Shown here one piece after another: positions 50,351 through 64,000 of a DNA stretch of 64,000 bases. Position 1 is the first letter of the stretch. Each line of letters starts with the position of its first letter. Source of the DNA: Populus alba (lineage: Eukaryota; Streptophyta; Magnoliopsida; Malpighiales; Salicaceae); contig NC_133287.1 of the NCBI RefSeq assembly GCF_005239225.2, positions 17,178,519 to 17,242,518 of the forward strand. Direction: 5' to 3'. The notes under the pieces are model-generated. The model was not told the origin of the DNA and searched no databases. It worked only from the letters and a program-made list of their open reading frames with translations. The translations under genes were made by a program, and so were the position numbers.

Positions 50351-53300
50351 AGCTTGATTTTAATACAACCATTAGAAAATACTAGCATCTATCTTATCTA
50401 TCCAATAAAAATAATTAGGTAATTTGATAATTTTTGTGTTTTGAATTGAGGCCTTCAAAAAAATAAAAAAAACATTTGTAAAACATATAAGATCACAAAA
50501 GTTTCTTTAAGTGTTTACCTTATTACTGTATTTTACAACTATATGAATATAACCGATATTATTAATTTATTCTATAAACATATCAATATGTATGATTTTT
50601 AATTTAATATTTCCTCTTCAATCACTAACAAACTTTAATGTTTTATTAAACAAATTATGCTATTATAATCACACATGTAATAACTGTTTGATTTAATATC
50701 TATTTCATAACCCATCTCAATATGATTTTCACTCATTTTTTTATGTTTATTGAATTCATTATAACTTTTCCATAACATATTATATTTCCACATCGTATTT
50801 TATCTATACTAGTTCTATACATTAGACACATTTAGTTTATACCATTATTTCATTTCACAACAACTTTAATTTATGCCACATTTTATCTCTTCCTTATAAT
50901 TATATGACTTGTTGACTTTTCCAAGCTTTTATTTTATTTTGATTAATTGATTTTGTTAGTTTATCATATTATTCATTATATCATTATTGATTTATTAATA
51001 TCAATTTTAATTTCAAGTCTATGATATTCATTATGACTTATCCATATATATTTTTTTTAAATTAAGTCCATCTCTGGCTTATACATACATTTCTTCTATT
51101 CTCATATATCTTATGTCCATTTGGTCTTTTTAATTATATCTTTTATCTATAATATATTTTTTTTAAAAAATTATTTATTATACATGTCAATATTTCTTTT
51201 TAACTTAAATATTTCTTGTATCTATTTGTGGCAAGTTTATTTTTCCAATTCAAATGTTCCTCTTGCTCATTTATGATATATTTCAATATTTCTATATCTT
51301 AATAACTTCCTTTCTTATGCCTATTTATAGCACATTCAAATATTTTTTCATCTTTTATTTTTCTTATACCTGTTTATGGTGTATTCAATATCACATAGTA
51401 CATTTTTCTTTTAGGGACAATTAATATATCATAAGTTAAATCTCATTTTTATGACTCATTCAAATATTACATATTAAAATTCCATCATTGTGGCCCATTC
51501 AATTTTTCAGCATCTTATTAAGTGGTTGTGATTTATATAATTTTTTGTATTATAATTTTCATCATTGTATTCCATTTAATTTCCACATTTTAAATTCTCA
51601 CGTACTTAAATTTTTCTTTGCTTTACTTGCATGATTTGCTTAACATTACTTTTTTATGTCTTGTTAGCATAATTTATTTGTATTAATTCATTACTGCCTA
51701 CGCATTATTTTTATAAGATTATTTGAGACTTTACCAAGTGACTGACTATGATACTTATTAATCATATTAGTCACCATCCAAACGGTAAACTATATCTGTT
51801 TCTATAATCTACATCAAATGTCCAACTATAATACTCATTAATCATATTAGTCTTCATATGAATAATACTTTTACTAAGTAAGTTATCGAGAAAAATTGAA
51901 AAGGGTCATAAAAGATTTCGTTTATAACTCAATCTTCTTAATAGAACTTACAAGATAATATCCATTTACTGCACTAGCTTTATGCATTTGTAAACAATAA
52001 CACATGCATGAATGATATTATATGCATGAACAAATCCAACTAGATAACATTGATGTCATTTTTAGATTTAGAAATTTGTTAACTATAAACCTTTTTATAA
52101 CGACAACTTCAACCTTGAATTTTTTGTTAAAAGTTTTTCAAAATATCTTCAACTCTTAATTAAACTATACACATCATATTATGTATTTTTAATCTATTCA
52201 AAATGTAATTTTTTTACACATGAAATCACTATGATTCCTTATGTCTAAAGCTACTATAATAATGAAACTAAATTCATTATTTGACAACTTTAATATTTTT
52301 TCCTACAAGAACTTAACCAAGTTTGAGATGGGCATGTAAATCAACATTTTATGTTGTCACCATTTAAAGTTCAATATATTAAACTTTTCTAGTTTCTCAC
52401 TGTGCATCACAAAAGGTGATGGTGGAATCCTCATTACCGAAATAATACCTACCAAAGCAATATTGGTTGAAAAAACCAATTCTTGAGTTAAAAGCATGAT
52501 ATAAATTATAAAAACAACAGCCAATAATATTTATAAATAAATATTTTAGCTCCACAACAAACAATTAAAATAATATAAACTTGAAATAAAGCAACTTGAT
52601 AAACAAAAATATTTAAATTATACACAGGATAAAAAAAAAACACTTTTGTTTATTTTAGTTCATATTAAACATGTATTATGTCTAAACATTATGTTTAAAC
52701 AAGAAAGACAAAATGCATGATTATACCAAAAAGTTTGCAACTAACTTGTATAAACTACATCAAGATATAAGCATGGTTTATAAAAACTTAATTCATAAAA
52801 TATATATCATGCAACAACTCAAAGAGATCCAAATAAATTGCATAAATTATAATTTTAAAAGATAAATTATAACTTTTAAAAAATATATATAACAACCTTC
52901 TAAAATTAAATAAAGAAAAAAAAACATAAAGCTATAAGCTATAAGCAAACCAAAAGGTTATAAATTAAAATATATAGTATTGAAATAAATCTATATGTGA
53001 GAATATAACAAATTAAAAGAAAGTTAAATTATAACTTAATTTTAAATATGCTAAAATCTCTTTAACAATTAATCTATGTAATTAATATTATTTTTTCCCA
53101 CATGATAAACTAAACAAAGTCTAATATCAAGAGGAAAGCCTTAAGATTATAAATTAAAATATATAGTATTGAAATAAATCTATACGTGAGAATTAAAAGA
53201 AATTTAAATTATAACTTAAATTTTAAATATGCTAAAATCTCTTAACAATTAATCTATGTAATTACTATTAATTTTTTTCCATATAATAAACTAAACAAAG

Positions 53301-54060
53301 TCTAATATAAAAAGTAAAGCCTTAAGATTATAGATCCAGAGTTTGTAGATATGTATAACAGAATAGTGAGCAAAAATATTTAGTTTATCATCACAAGTGC
53401 ATACTAAATAAAATATATCCAATAAAAGCCTAGAATTTATATATGTTTAAAACTATAAAAATATAAAAGCATAACTAAAGAAAAACTTGCTTTCAACAAA
53501 AAAATAATAATATAACTCTAGAATGCATACTAAGCATATAATCAAACTTGTAATATATATAAGATCAAAGTCCTAACATGCATACTAATAATAATTCTCA
53601 AATTAAAATAAGAAGTCTACTTACTTGTTGAAGCACCTTAAAGTAATGAATCTTTTGTTGTTGTCAATGATGGATCATTTATCTTTAAAGCTTTATTGTT
53701 CCTCACTTATACAACTAGAATATTTGCAATATGTCTTCTAAGATTCCAACAACAAAATTATACTGGTTTAGAAGCACTTCTAAACAAGGTTTTCAAACCA
53801 AAGATTATGTAACTTAATATCTCAATAAAATGAACCTAAGCTCTAGATTTTGGAGAAAACAAAAGGCATAAAAAGGAATAAAAACACTAAAAATAAGGTA
53901 AGAAAGAGCGTAGAAAAATCTAAAAAATACAAGTTAAAAACTCTTTATTTTTTTTATAGCGAATTTTGGAAGCTAAAAGGTTGATGAATTAATTATTATT
54001 CATACTAAAAACCTTTTTTTCTCATAAAACCCATGACTAGAAGGGACGAAGAGAAATAAG
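50350..54060. other. Gene desert, probable decayed non-coding retroelement DNA
   Basis: This is very AT-rich and has no coding ORF of note. Repeated phrases of the type CCTATTTATGGCACATTCAA with ATATTTCACATCTT recur at roughly 40-60-bp intervals between about 51200 and 51520. An 82-bp partial duplication (TACTCATTAATCATATTAGT) lies at 51744-51870. The texture and the LTR-like end at 54.7-55.0 kb suggest a large decayed non-autonomous element, but no domain proves it. Confidence 0.4.
52959..53332. repeat. Tandem duplication, unit about 181-189 bp
   Basis: Two copies begin AAATTAAAATATATAGTATT (52962 and 53151). They share GCTAAAATCTCTT, AACAATTAATCTATGTAATT and AAACTAAACAAAGTCTAATA, and end at GCCTTAAGATTATA. 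Confidence 0.88.
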
Positions 54061-54089
54061 ATCCATTATAGAAGCTCACATAGCCCAAG

Positions 54090-54420
54090 CCATGTAGCAA
54101 GAAGGTCTAGCAAAATGTCAAGCCCAACACCCATTTGCCTTGGCTACACGCATGCCCAAGCTCTTGTGGGCCTAGCGAGATATCAGACCCAACCCTCTAA
54201 ACTCGGCTACGCACTAGGCTCAAACGTTTGTGGGTCTAGCAAGATATCAGACCCAACCCCTTAGGCTCGACTACACATTAGGCTCAAGCACCTGTGAGTT
54301 TAGCGAGATGCTAGATTCAACCCCATTGGGCTCAGCTACACCCCTGGTCCAAGCTCTTGTGGGTTCGGAGAGATGTCAAGCCTAACCCCCTAGGCTCGGA
54401 TATGTACTAAAGCCAAGATG
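54090..54420 (+). repeat. Tandem array, unit 63-64 bp, five copies
   Basis: Landmark GTGGGTCTAGCAAGATATCA then GACCCAACCCCTTAGGCTCG, then CTACACATTAGGCTCAAG. Copies are spaced 63-64 bp apart (landmark near 54103, 54167, 54231, 54293 and 54360). It belongs to the same family as the 16985-17440 array, in opposite orientation. Confidence 0.8.
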
Positions 54421-54990
54421 CTAGAATTAATGCCTTTTTAAGCCAAGAATTCCTCTCGATATGAGCACCCAAGGTAAGGTCATCATCTCTTTACACATAT
54501 TCTATGCAAAAATTCCTCCAAGGGTCATTCATACATCAATTAGTATTACTATTGATTAAATGGTTGATCTCATTGATATTAATATTGTGTACATATTGAT
54601 GTAGGACCATCTTCTATAGGCACGTGATACTCTCATCAATAATTAGTGTCATGTAAGAAGACACTTATAATCAATATTAATGTTGATTGTAATAAATATG
54701 AAGAAGAAAAAGACCTACAACCCCTCGAGTAAGAAAAAGAAAAATTTAAGGTTATAAATACTCTCTGAACAACCTATAAAAAAGGTTCGTCATCTTCACT
54801 CTCTTACAATTTATTTTCAGTATTTATCATACATCAACTAAGAATATATTTTCTTATTTTTAAAATTTAATATTTATTTATTACAACTACTCATAATAAA
54901 ATCACTCACTTAATTATGAGAGAGGGCCCTAAAATCCCTAAAAATAAACTATTTTGTAGGAAATTCAGCTCTCCTCATCAACCTTTAGAA
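54420..54990 (+). mobile_element. Probable LTR remnant (Ty3/gypsy-like) with promoter and U5-like end
   Basis: The stretch has a TATA-like TTATAAATACTCTCTGAAC at about 54754, then CACTCTCTTACAATTTATTT. It ends with GAGAGGGCCCTAAAATCCCT and TTTTGTAGGAAATTCAGC (54920-54975), an order I associate with LTRs of long plant retroelements. The tandem array just upstream would then lie inside the LTR. No matching second LTR, primer site or protein domain was seen, so it may be a solo or truncated LTR. Confidence 0.4.
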
Positions 54991-55126
54991 TCCTTAGTTA
55001 TGGATAATAAAAGATAGACATGAACACATGATCATGCATCATCCAAACATGGTGAAAAATAACTTCCTTGACATTCTAGATTCCGGAGCATCATCACCCA
55101 TAATTGATTTATTTAAAACAAGTTTC

Positions 55127-55510
55127 CGACATCTTCATTACAATCCCAGCTATAGTAAGCATGAGTTCTGTTCCTCGTATCGAAAACGGCATGGCCAAAA
55201 CTGGCCTCACGATTTGCTGAGTTATATGACCGTGGACGTGTCAAGCTGCATAACCAGATCAATACATTACATTTAAGAGGCATATATCTATATGAATCTT
55301 GATTTATATTTGTTGGTTCAATCGAGGAATTTGCACAGGAAGAAAAGCATAAAAGAAGAGGAAAAAAATCAGTGATCTATTTACTTGTTTACCAGGCCTC
55401 CGAGATGCCCTCCATCACTGATGGACAATGGCGGTGTAACACAGGAGCCGATTGATTCATTTTTTACAGAGCAATCTTCGTTTGTAATGTTGTATGCAGT
55501 GTAGAACAAA
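55127..55510 (-). pseudogene. Purple acid phosphatase pseudogene fragment
   Basis: 55140-55255 matches the last exon of the intact purple acid phosphatase gene (45876-45990) almost base for base over phrases such as GGCCAAAACTGGCCTCACGA. 55386-55500 matches the preceding exon (46079-46200) in a more broken form (TTTGTAATGTTGTATGCAGT). The exon order and orientation are kept. Only these two exons remain, with frameshifts, and the upstream exons are missing. A 17-bp phrase (ATGGACAATGGCGGTGT) inside it is repeated at about 55539. Confidence 0.9.
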
Positions 55511-56204
55511 AACAGGCTCAAAGCTACTGTAAATTTTTATGGACAATGGCGGTGTTAATGCTTTTTTAAAATTAATTTTCAATTAAAATTAAGAAAAAAG
55601 GTTTTCATAAGAAGTTATAGCAAAGGAGCCCAAAGACAGCATGTAAGCAAACATTCAGCCCAGCCCACTAAAACTTTCCCCTGTACTAATGGGCCTATGT
55701 AGCCCATTTTCACACTCTTTCCAACAAGTAGCAGAAACAGAAATAACTTCCCAATCCGAAACCGCCAGTCCAAAAAGAAGAACCTACCATTCAAAAGTCC
55801 AACTGTCCACCTGTACCACGTGTCCTTCTCCTATTGCCTGTTCCTTTCCCTTTCTCCCTAAGCAACAAAAGGCCCATACCCACCGTTCCGACTGTTAGAT
55901 AAGCTCCACCCACCCCCTATTTTACTACCATTCATGGTCCTTAAAGTTTCGACTCCTGGCGATATTAAACCCTTTACTTTATAGAGGAGCCTTCTCTATG
56001 ACTTTCTACAACCTAGGTGATTTCATGAGGGAAAATAACCAAAGGAAGAGAGACAAATTGGACTAAATAATAAAAATTGATACTTGAAGGATGATATATG
56101 TACCTTATCTCATAATCCACGCCATCCATTCGTATATTTATACCTATAATAAATAATGATAATAAAAATAATAATAACAAAACACAAAAAACGAATCTTT
56201 TTTC

Positions 56205-56212
56205 TATATAAA
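56205..56212 (+). promoter_or_regulatory. TATA box of the RD19-type protease gene
   Basis: The sequence CTATATAAA lies 37-44 bp before the chosen ATG. An earlier in-frame ATG (56156) lies upstream of this box, so it is not the start. Confidence 0.7.
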
Positions 56213-56248
56213 ATCTCTCTTTCGGTGAGCGTTCGTCTTCAATCAACA

Positions 56249-58311
<2,063 letters not shown>

Positions 58312-59485
58312 GATGCGAATCCTAATATGATTTACTTTGGATCATTGTAAATAAGGTTACAATTAAGTCATACATATCTGCCTACCATTTTCAATCAAAT
58401 CATAGGATAGTGAAATTTCTTCGAAATTTCCCATGCCTTGGGTCTGCAAAAGCTGCTGTACTTAATGTCGTTTGTCTTTCTAGTGCAATCAAACCCTTTG
58501 AAGACTTGCAATGTTTTCTTTTTTCATCTATCTTGCTGTGGCAACATAAGATCTCATGTCACCATAGTGCTTAAGAAAATATTAAACGGTCTGTACAATG
58601 CGGCATATGGACTGATTCTGCATGCTGCGTTATGGAATCGGTTCGGTCGACAACCCCTATATATTAATAATAGAAGACAGCGGCTAGGTATTCAATCGTT
58701 GCTTGATAACGCGGGAATCATCGCCAAAAGTGGCTATATAATTAGTATTCATCGGATTCGTACGGTCGACATCCCAAGAATGCTTCTAATCATGCTGATG
58801 AAAACGAAATGAGGGAAATTTGGTTTCTGCAGATGCCATCAACTCTCCAAAATTGCCATGCACACCGCAACACAAGCAAACTAATGACCGGTGACAACAG
58901 AAAATCAAGACTTATTGTCATGAGCAATAAATAGCAACAATCGATCTGCTCTTCCGTTGTTAAAATAATCGGGCATGATGAGATTGTTGTCAAGCCCTTC
59001 AGTAAAATGTAAAAAGAGAATAAATAAATAAAAAATCGCTGTAAAATCCAGACGATCCATTAAATACAAGCGGATAAAGTCTTGTTTTCCGCACACAACT
59101 ATAGATTCTAGCTTTCTACATATTAACAACAAAGAAAGTTAAAATAAATCAAAAAAACCTTATTATTACACTTAAACATAGCTGCCATCACATACAGAAG
59201 ACCACTTCCCCTCTAGGAAGCTGCCTAGTCCTTTAAATAACAAATAAAGGACTGGACAAGATAAGCAAAGGTCCGAAAACGACACATGTATATATACTTT
59301 AAATCGTTGCTTGTTTAGTTGGACAAGATAAGCAAAGGTCCGAAAACAGAAGCTTCCTCAAACACCCTGCAAGATACATACATACCAATCACCTCTCATC
59401 GTGTTCCAATGAAAAACAAGCAAACAAATCCATGCCCATACACAATGACTTCCGTTTTTGGCAGCAGCTATGATTGTAAATCGGT
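58312..59485. other. Convergent 3' ends of the protease and V-ATPase genes
   Basis: No third gene recognised. The ORF at 58438-58812 has no known motif. A short direct repeat (GGACAAGATAAGCAAAGGTC with flanks) occurs at about 59254 and 59320, each near a CGAAAAC. Confidence 0.5.
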
Positions 59486-59490
59486 GTGTA

Positions 59491-62400
59491 TCATTCCACC
59501 TCATCATTTACTGATGCAAATGAAAAGGGATAAAACTTGTAACCATCTCCCTCGTAGAATTTATTTTGGAATTCCACCCAGTGAAGACGCAAGGCATGTA
59601 AGAAAGCACTCAGAGTTTCCATCACCAGCAATACACCAACAGTTACGAAAATAAAGACAATGGCACCTACAGCCAGGATGATAATATTGTTGTACCTGCG
59701 GCCCATGTAAAACACAATATTAGCTAGCATCCATATTTGAGTATAATTGGCGCGTGCATCCACACAACATCATAAGAAGCGTTAACATACCCCCACGCAA
59801 GGAGAAGGACCTTCTCGTAGAATACACTAGACAACTCCGAGTGCGCAAGACTGTAAAAGAAGAGGCAACATAAAGCATACAATTAGCTCCCATCAAGGGG
59901 ATCAAATAACCATCAAACAGAGAGATGAATTTTTTGGAAATATAGAGAAATGACTATAACTACGTGGGACCATATCCAGGGGTGGAATTCAACATCATAG
60001 AAGGACAAGAGAGGATGTTTCCATCTATGCATCTTTAATCAAAAGAATACATAGATCACTCATCAAGAAAAATCATGCATGCAACATGATCTAAAATTTT
60101 TAACTCTACCATTTACATGCAAGATTGAAAACTAAGTTTGAACTCAAATGCTGCTTAACTTCATTTTCAAATGACAAACCTGAGGGCCCATAATCGAAGA
60201 TACGAAGCTGTGTTTGAGACTGCTCCCAGTACAAACTCAATGGTATGTATCATCTGATGTACAAAAACTTCACTGAATTCAAATTCCTCATGACCATGTG
60301 AATCATGGTTCGCCTCCAATTGAAGAGACTCCTCAGTGCTCTGAAGTGGCATGTATGATTCACCTTGCCTCTGGGAAAAACATCACAATCAGAACTGATA
60401 AAGAGAGAACAAATTATAATGCTCTTGTTTATGGTTTGCATGCTACATACATAGACACATGTATATATACTTTAAATCATGTTGTGAAACTTGGTAGTTG
60501 AGAACTATATCATACAGCTTGGTGTTGCATCTTTAAAAGGAAAGGCTTTGGGAGTAGCATCCATGGTACCGAAACAAGGGCCAATAGTAATAGCACAAGC
60601 TGAAAACAGAATATACAAGATGAATTAGTGGGACGCCCGCATCTCTTATACATGAAAGATAAAGTAAAAATCAGCGGAAAATGGAGTCCACCTGTACAGT
60701 TTTTTGCCGAGGAAAAAGCTGATTTTCTCCCAACTCGTCTGTTGGACTCAGGAACATGTATATCATCACATGGTATAAGTCAGCTTGAGAACCAGTGCAC
60801 CACTTCAGAATGATAAGGAGTGACAAATAGCCAAACAAGCTGTTTAAAAATATAATTTGGGGGATAAATTGGAACCTGGAAAATGCATGAGAATGGCCAG
60901 CTTTAGAGAAAATAGCATTTTTAAAACTCGCAGTTGGGGAAAAAAATAAATAAAATGAAAGATGCTGAAGCAGCCAGCAACTGAGTTTTTCAAAGCTTAC
61001 CAGACATTCAAGCTGTTTCTAAAGTATGCGGCATTGAAATAACTCAATATGATTCCAAGGTTCATTTGAGTAACCCCAATAAGGATTGACATTTTCATCT
61101 TCAGAGAGTTAAGAAAAGGCAGCTCACTGCGGCTGCCATGCCATACAGGATCTACACCAAATGGGTAAGTGGGGCGCGCTTTTATCAAACCAACTGTGGT
61201 AGCATCCCTGAAAAACAAGTGTGCATGGGACTGTGATGTGAGAATTGAAAGAGCACAGTAAATGAAGATTTTATAGCTGGTAAGTTTAAATCAAATACCT
61301 GCAAGAGAGATCACGGCATGCATATGCTGATGGAGCAAATAGTTCGAAGGGGACCGAGAAGAATTCGTTATAAATAATACCAGTGTAAATTGAAAAGAGT
61401 GCCATCATCAGGATAACATAACGACCACCAAAGGTCATTTCAGTGATATCTCCAAGTTTCTGATGAGCAAAACATGTATAATTTTTTTAGATGCTAACCA
61501 CCAGGATGCATATAATCTAGATAAAAAAAAGGCATGCAAAAAATGACAATCTTTTAGAACAAGCCAAATCTTTTCCTGAGATAAGCCAATCCTGATAGTA
61601 AGAGAAGTCAACATTCAATACAGAACAATACAATAGTCAAGCTAGACATCAAAGTATAAAATGTCCTATCAACCATCAAAATTACCGAGAGATTACCTGG
61701 CCAGAAAGTTTCTTTTCCCTGATTATGAAGACTAATGCTGCGAGCAACAAGCAAATTCCATGCCCCCAATCACCAAACATGACAGCAAAAAGAAAAGGGA
61801 ATGTAACAATAGTGTACACGCCCGGATTTGCTTCTTGATACTTAGCCACCCTGCAATCATGTAAAAAAAATCATCTTATTTGAATTTACTAATTTCAACA
61901 GAGCAAAAACAGGCAAAACTGGCATATGAATGTTTGGCGCGCGCGCATCTGTGAGTCTACACATGCAAGTAAATGCTACATTCAACAATATTTTGTACAG
62001 AAAATAGGGAGGCATGTTCCTAAACAATCTAGCCAAGTCTAATCGTATGTAAAACTGAACCCATTCCATGCATTTGGATTGTGCAGCATGCGGCTGTTTA
62101 GATCATCTTACATGATGTGGCACAAACAATATGGATGTGTTGCCAATTTAAATGCAAGTAAACAGAGCTGATATGTGCATTACTCCTACCTAGGTTGTTT
62201 AGATCTATTTCAGGTTTCTAAAACCTAAATTTCATGACATTTGATTGCTCTCAATCAGTTCTTTCTAATCCATTCTTTATACTTAGGAACATGTAGCTAA
62301 ATATCATCATTGGAAAATAAATTTAAGGGAAAGGAAAAAACAAATCAAAACCGATTAGGTTACTTAATAGGTAACAATGTTGGTGGTTATCTATCATATC

Positions 62401-63439
62401 AATCAAGAAAGCAACATCAGCGAGAATGACCTTAAGAGTGAAACTCACCCATACGCATCAACAATATCTTGAAAAGCAGAAGTAAACTTGTTTGTGTGGA
62501 AGTATGTAGGTGGTGACTCTGATGTATGTAGAACCTGGAAAATTGTTCCAACTTGTGAGTTGGAATCAAATGCAGCTCTCTGCAGTGCATCCTGGATCTG
62601 CAGACATCAAGTTCAAACTTATTTTATATGCAATCCAATTCAAACGGTTTCATGGTCCGTATCAGTTCAGAAATGTGACTCAAGATTTCCCAAAACAATG
62701 CCCATTAAAAATTAGTGTCAGGATTTACCAGGTTTGTAGCAAAAACAGGACTCCACCCCTCAGCAACAAGACACTTCTTGGTCACATCCAGGCTCAGCAT
62801 GTTCATCGTGTGGTAGATGGATTTCTCCTTCCTCGCCTTCATGAGTTCGACAAGATTGTTAGTGGCTGAACATGATCTAAAGAGTGAAATATCATACATG
62901 CAAAACAAAATTGAGTAAATACAACTATGAACAGACCAAAGTGTTCCACTGCACAAATTGATCACCAATAGTCTGCAACAATTTACTCTTCTGAAGCAAT
63001 CCTGCATCTATAGCGGTTCTCAGCTCAGCAAGCCTTCCTGAAACCTGCAATTTGAAGTGAGTGGACATATCATAATCAATCAGAAAAAGGTTAAAGGTTA
63101 ATAGCAAAAGCATAAAGCAGTTGAACATGTCTGACAATAACAATCTAGATATATGGACAATGGAAGTTTAAGATGTTTGGAGAAAAATGTGAATGTCAAT
63201 ACATGTAAATAAGCAAGCAGCAGTGTGACAAGACTTGGAAAGAGCAAAAATTGCAATTGTCATTAATGAGAACGAAACATCAACAAAGGTATAGCACGTA
63301 CTTCAGAGATCATTTGAACTTGTTTTCCAAAATCCTCAGTGAAAGAGTAACGATTTGCACCAAATACTTCACAAATTTTTAGTATTTTGGTCTTTGCTTT
63401 TTCTCCTGAATAAAAGACAACAAATACATTCTTCTCCAC
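59491..63439 (-). CDS. VHA-a: V-type proton ATPase subunit a, C-terminal part (VHA-a2/a3-like)
   Basis: Twelve minus-strand exons: 63439-63302, 63044-62937, 62836-62729, 62597-62449, 61850-61697, 61459-61299, 61207-61001, 60875-60692, 60599-60516, 60370-60180, 59850-59791, 59695-59491. They total 1749 nt and encode 582 residues to the stop. The first ~235 residues of this ~820-aa family lie beyond the right edge, because 63440-64000 is intron. Subunit a is the membrane stator that forms the two proton half-channels of the V-ATPase. Seen here are the end of the cytosolic domain ([20 protein letters not shown]), [40 protein letters not shown], the essential arginine in [12 protein letters not shown], and the conserved [20 protein letters not shown]. 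The sequence looks like the tonoplast type (VHA-a2/a3). Nothing is broken in the part seen. Confidence 0.95.
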
Positions 63440-64000
63440 CTGTCAACATTCACAAATCAGAAACAAACATGTTAATGTGGCAAACAAAAATAGGTGACAA
63501 TCAAATTCATTTTCTCCAAGAAGTCCAGAATTCATCCACTAAACAATAAATAAAGAAAGGAACCAGTGACTTAAAATAAATCACACATAGCCCTCGCATT
63601 TTAACTAGAAATCTAAAAAAAGATTCACTGCTGGATTCAAATTTCAAACAAACAAGTGAATCATATACTAAAACTCAGGCAATTTGCATGGAAAAAATAG
63701 TATATGATTTGATTTGATTTGGATACTTGAAACAATTTACAGGAAGAAACATTATGTCATCACAGAGCCAAAGCCATTCAGTGAGCCACTTTTTTACAGC
63801 AGCCTTCATGCAATTAGGACTGTATAAGTGTATATAATGCATCAATGAGTGCAGCAGACAAACTTCTGATATATCATATGCGGCTGACTAGTACAAGTTA
63901 GCATGGGCATGTGCAGTGCAGGGACATGTACAAATGGGATACAGTAGTTTGGTAAAGTTACATTAATAGATTAAAATTGAGAATTACAACTGAGCTAGAC
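63440..64000 (-). other. Intron of the V-ATPase subunit a gene, open to the right edge
   Basis: No further exon of the gene was found in this stretch. The acceptor for exon 63439-63302 (TTGACAG|GTGG) lies at its left end. Confidence 0.7.

Noticed and set aside
58438..58812. 124-aa ORF downstream of the RD19-type gene
   Set aside because: The start overlaps the likely 3'UTR, and no motif or splice signal supports it.
62836..62866. Alternative acceptor (TTCAG) for the V-ATPase exon at 62836
   Set aside because: Taking it adds about 10 residues that do not fit the conserved QWN-x-L-x-(R/K)KEKSIYH spacing. The acceptor after CATGAAG keeps it.

Overview
This is a plant nuclear genome window. It is AT-rich and gene-sparse, with intron-rich genes and plant-only families. 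The predicted proteins and the dispersed AT-rich foldback repeats look most like poplar or willow (Salicaceae, Populus-like), but I judged this by recognition and ran no search. Every splice junction given below was read by eye as GT/AG, and reading phase was checked across every intron of the genes.

Layout, left to right: (1) a BEL1-like homeodomain gene on the minus strand (516-3179 coding, cut by the left edge) with a 5'UTR intron and a long leader carrying uORFs; (2) about 13 kb of intergenic repeats (5-17.7 kb), including a TRIM retrotransposon at 12512-12807, a ~160-bp array, a ~61-bp array and a ~60-bp array; (3) two pseudogenes, an epoxide hydrolase relic (minus, 17.76-18.75 kb) and a Nop4/RBM28-like RNA-binding protein relic (plus, 19.4-22.9 kb); (4) a complete 18-exon beta-galactosidase gene (plus, 25267-30278), followed by a LINE RNase H relic; (5) a SHORT LIFE-type BAH-PHD histone reader (plus, 33897-36535), convergent with (6) a WD40-repeat gene (minus, 37508-42959); (7) a complete purple acid phosphatase gene (minus, 45783-49078); (8) about 6 kb of degenerate retrotransposon-like DNA (49.2-55.1 kb) with tandem repeats, a probable LTR and a purple acid phosphatase pseudogene fragment; (9) an RD19-type vacuolar cysteine protease (plus, 56249-58311); (10) the C-terminal part of a V-ATPase subunit a gene (minus, 59491-63439), which continues past the right edge.

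The genes are an ordinary eukaryotic neighbourhood rather than an operon. Some share a cellular theme (cell-wall sugar, phosphate release, vacuolar proteolysis and acidification), but nothing in the sequence links them functionally. I saw no CRISPR array, tRNA, rRNA or prokaryote-type system. The most unusual material is in the repeats: a TRIM whose LTR differences are all transitions, a tandem-repeat family shared by two loci in opposite orientation, and an epoxide hydrolase relic whose frame was broken by a 7-bp repeat expansion and then restored by a 4-bp insertion.
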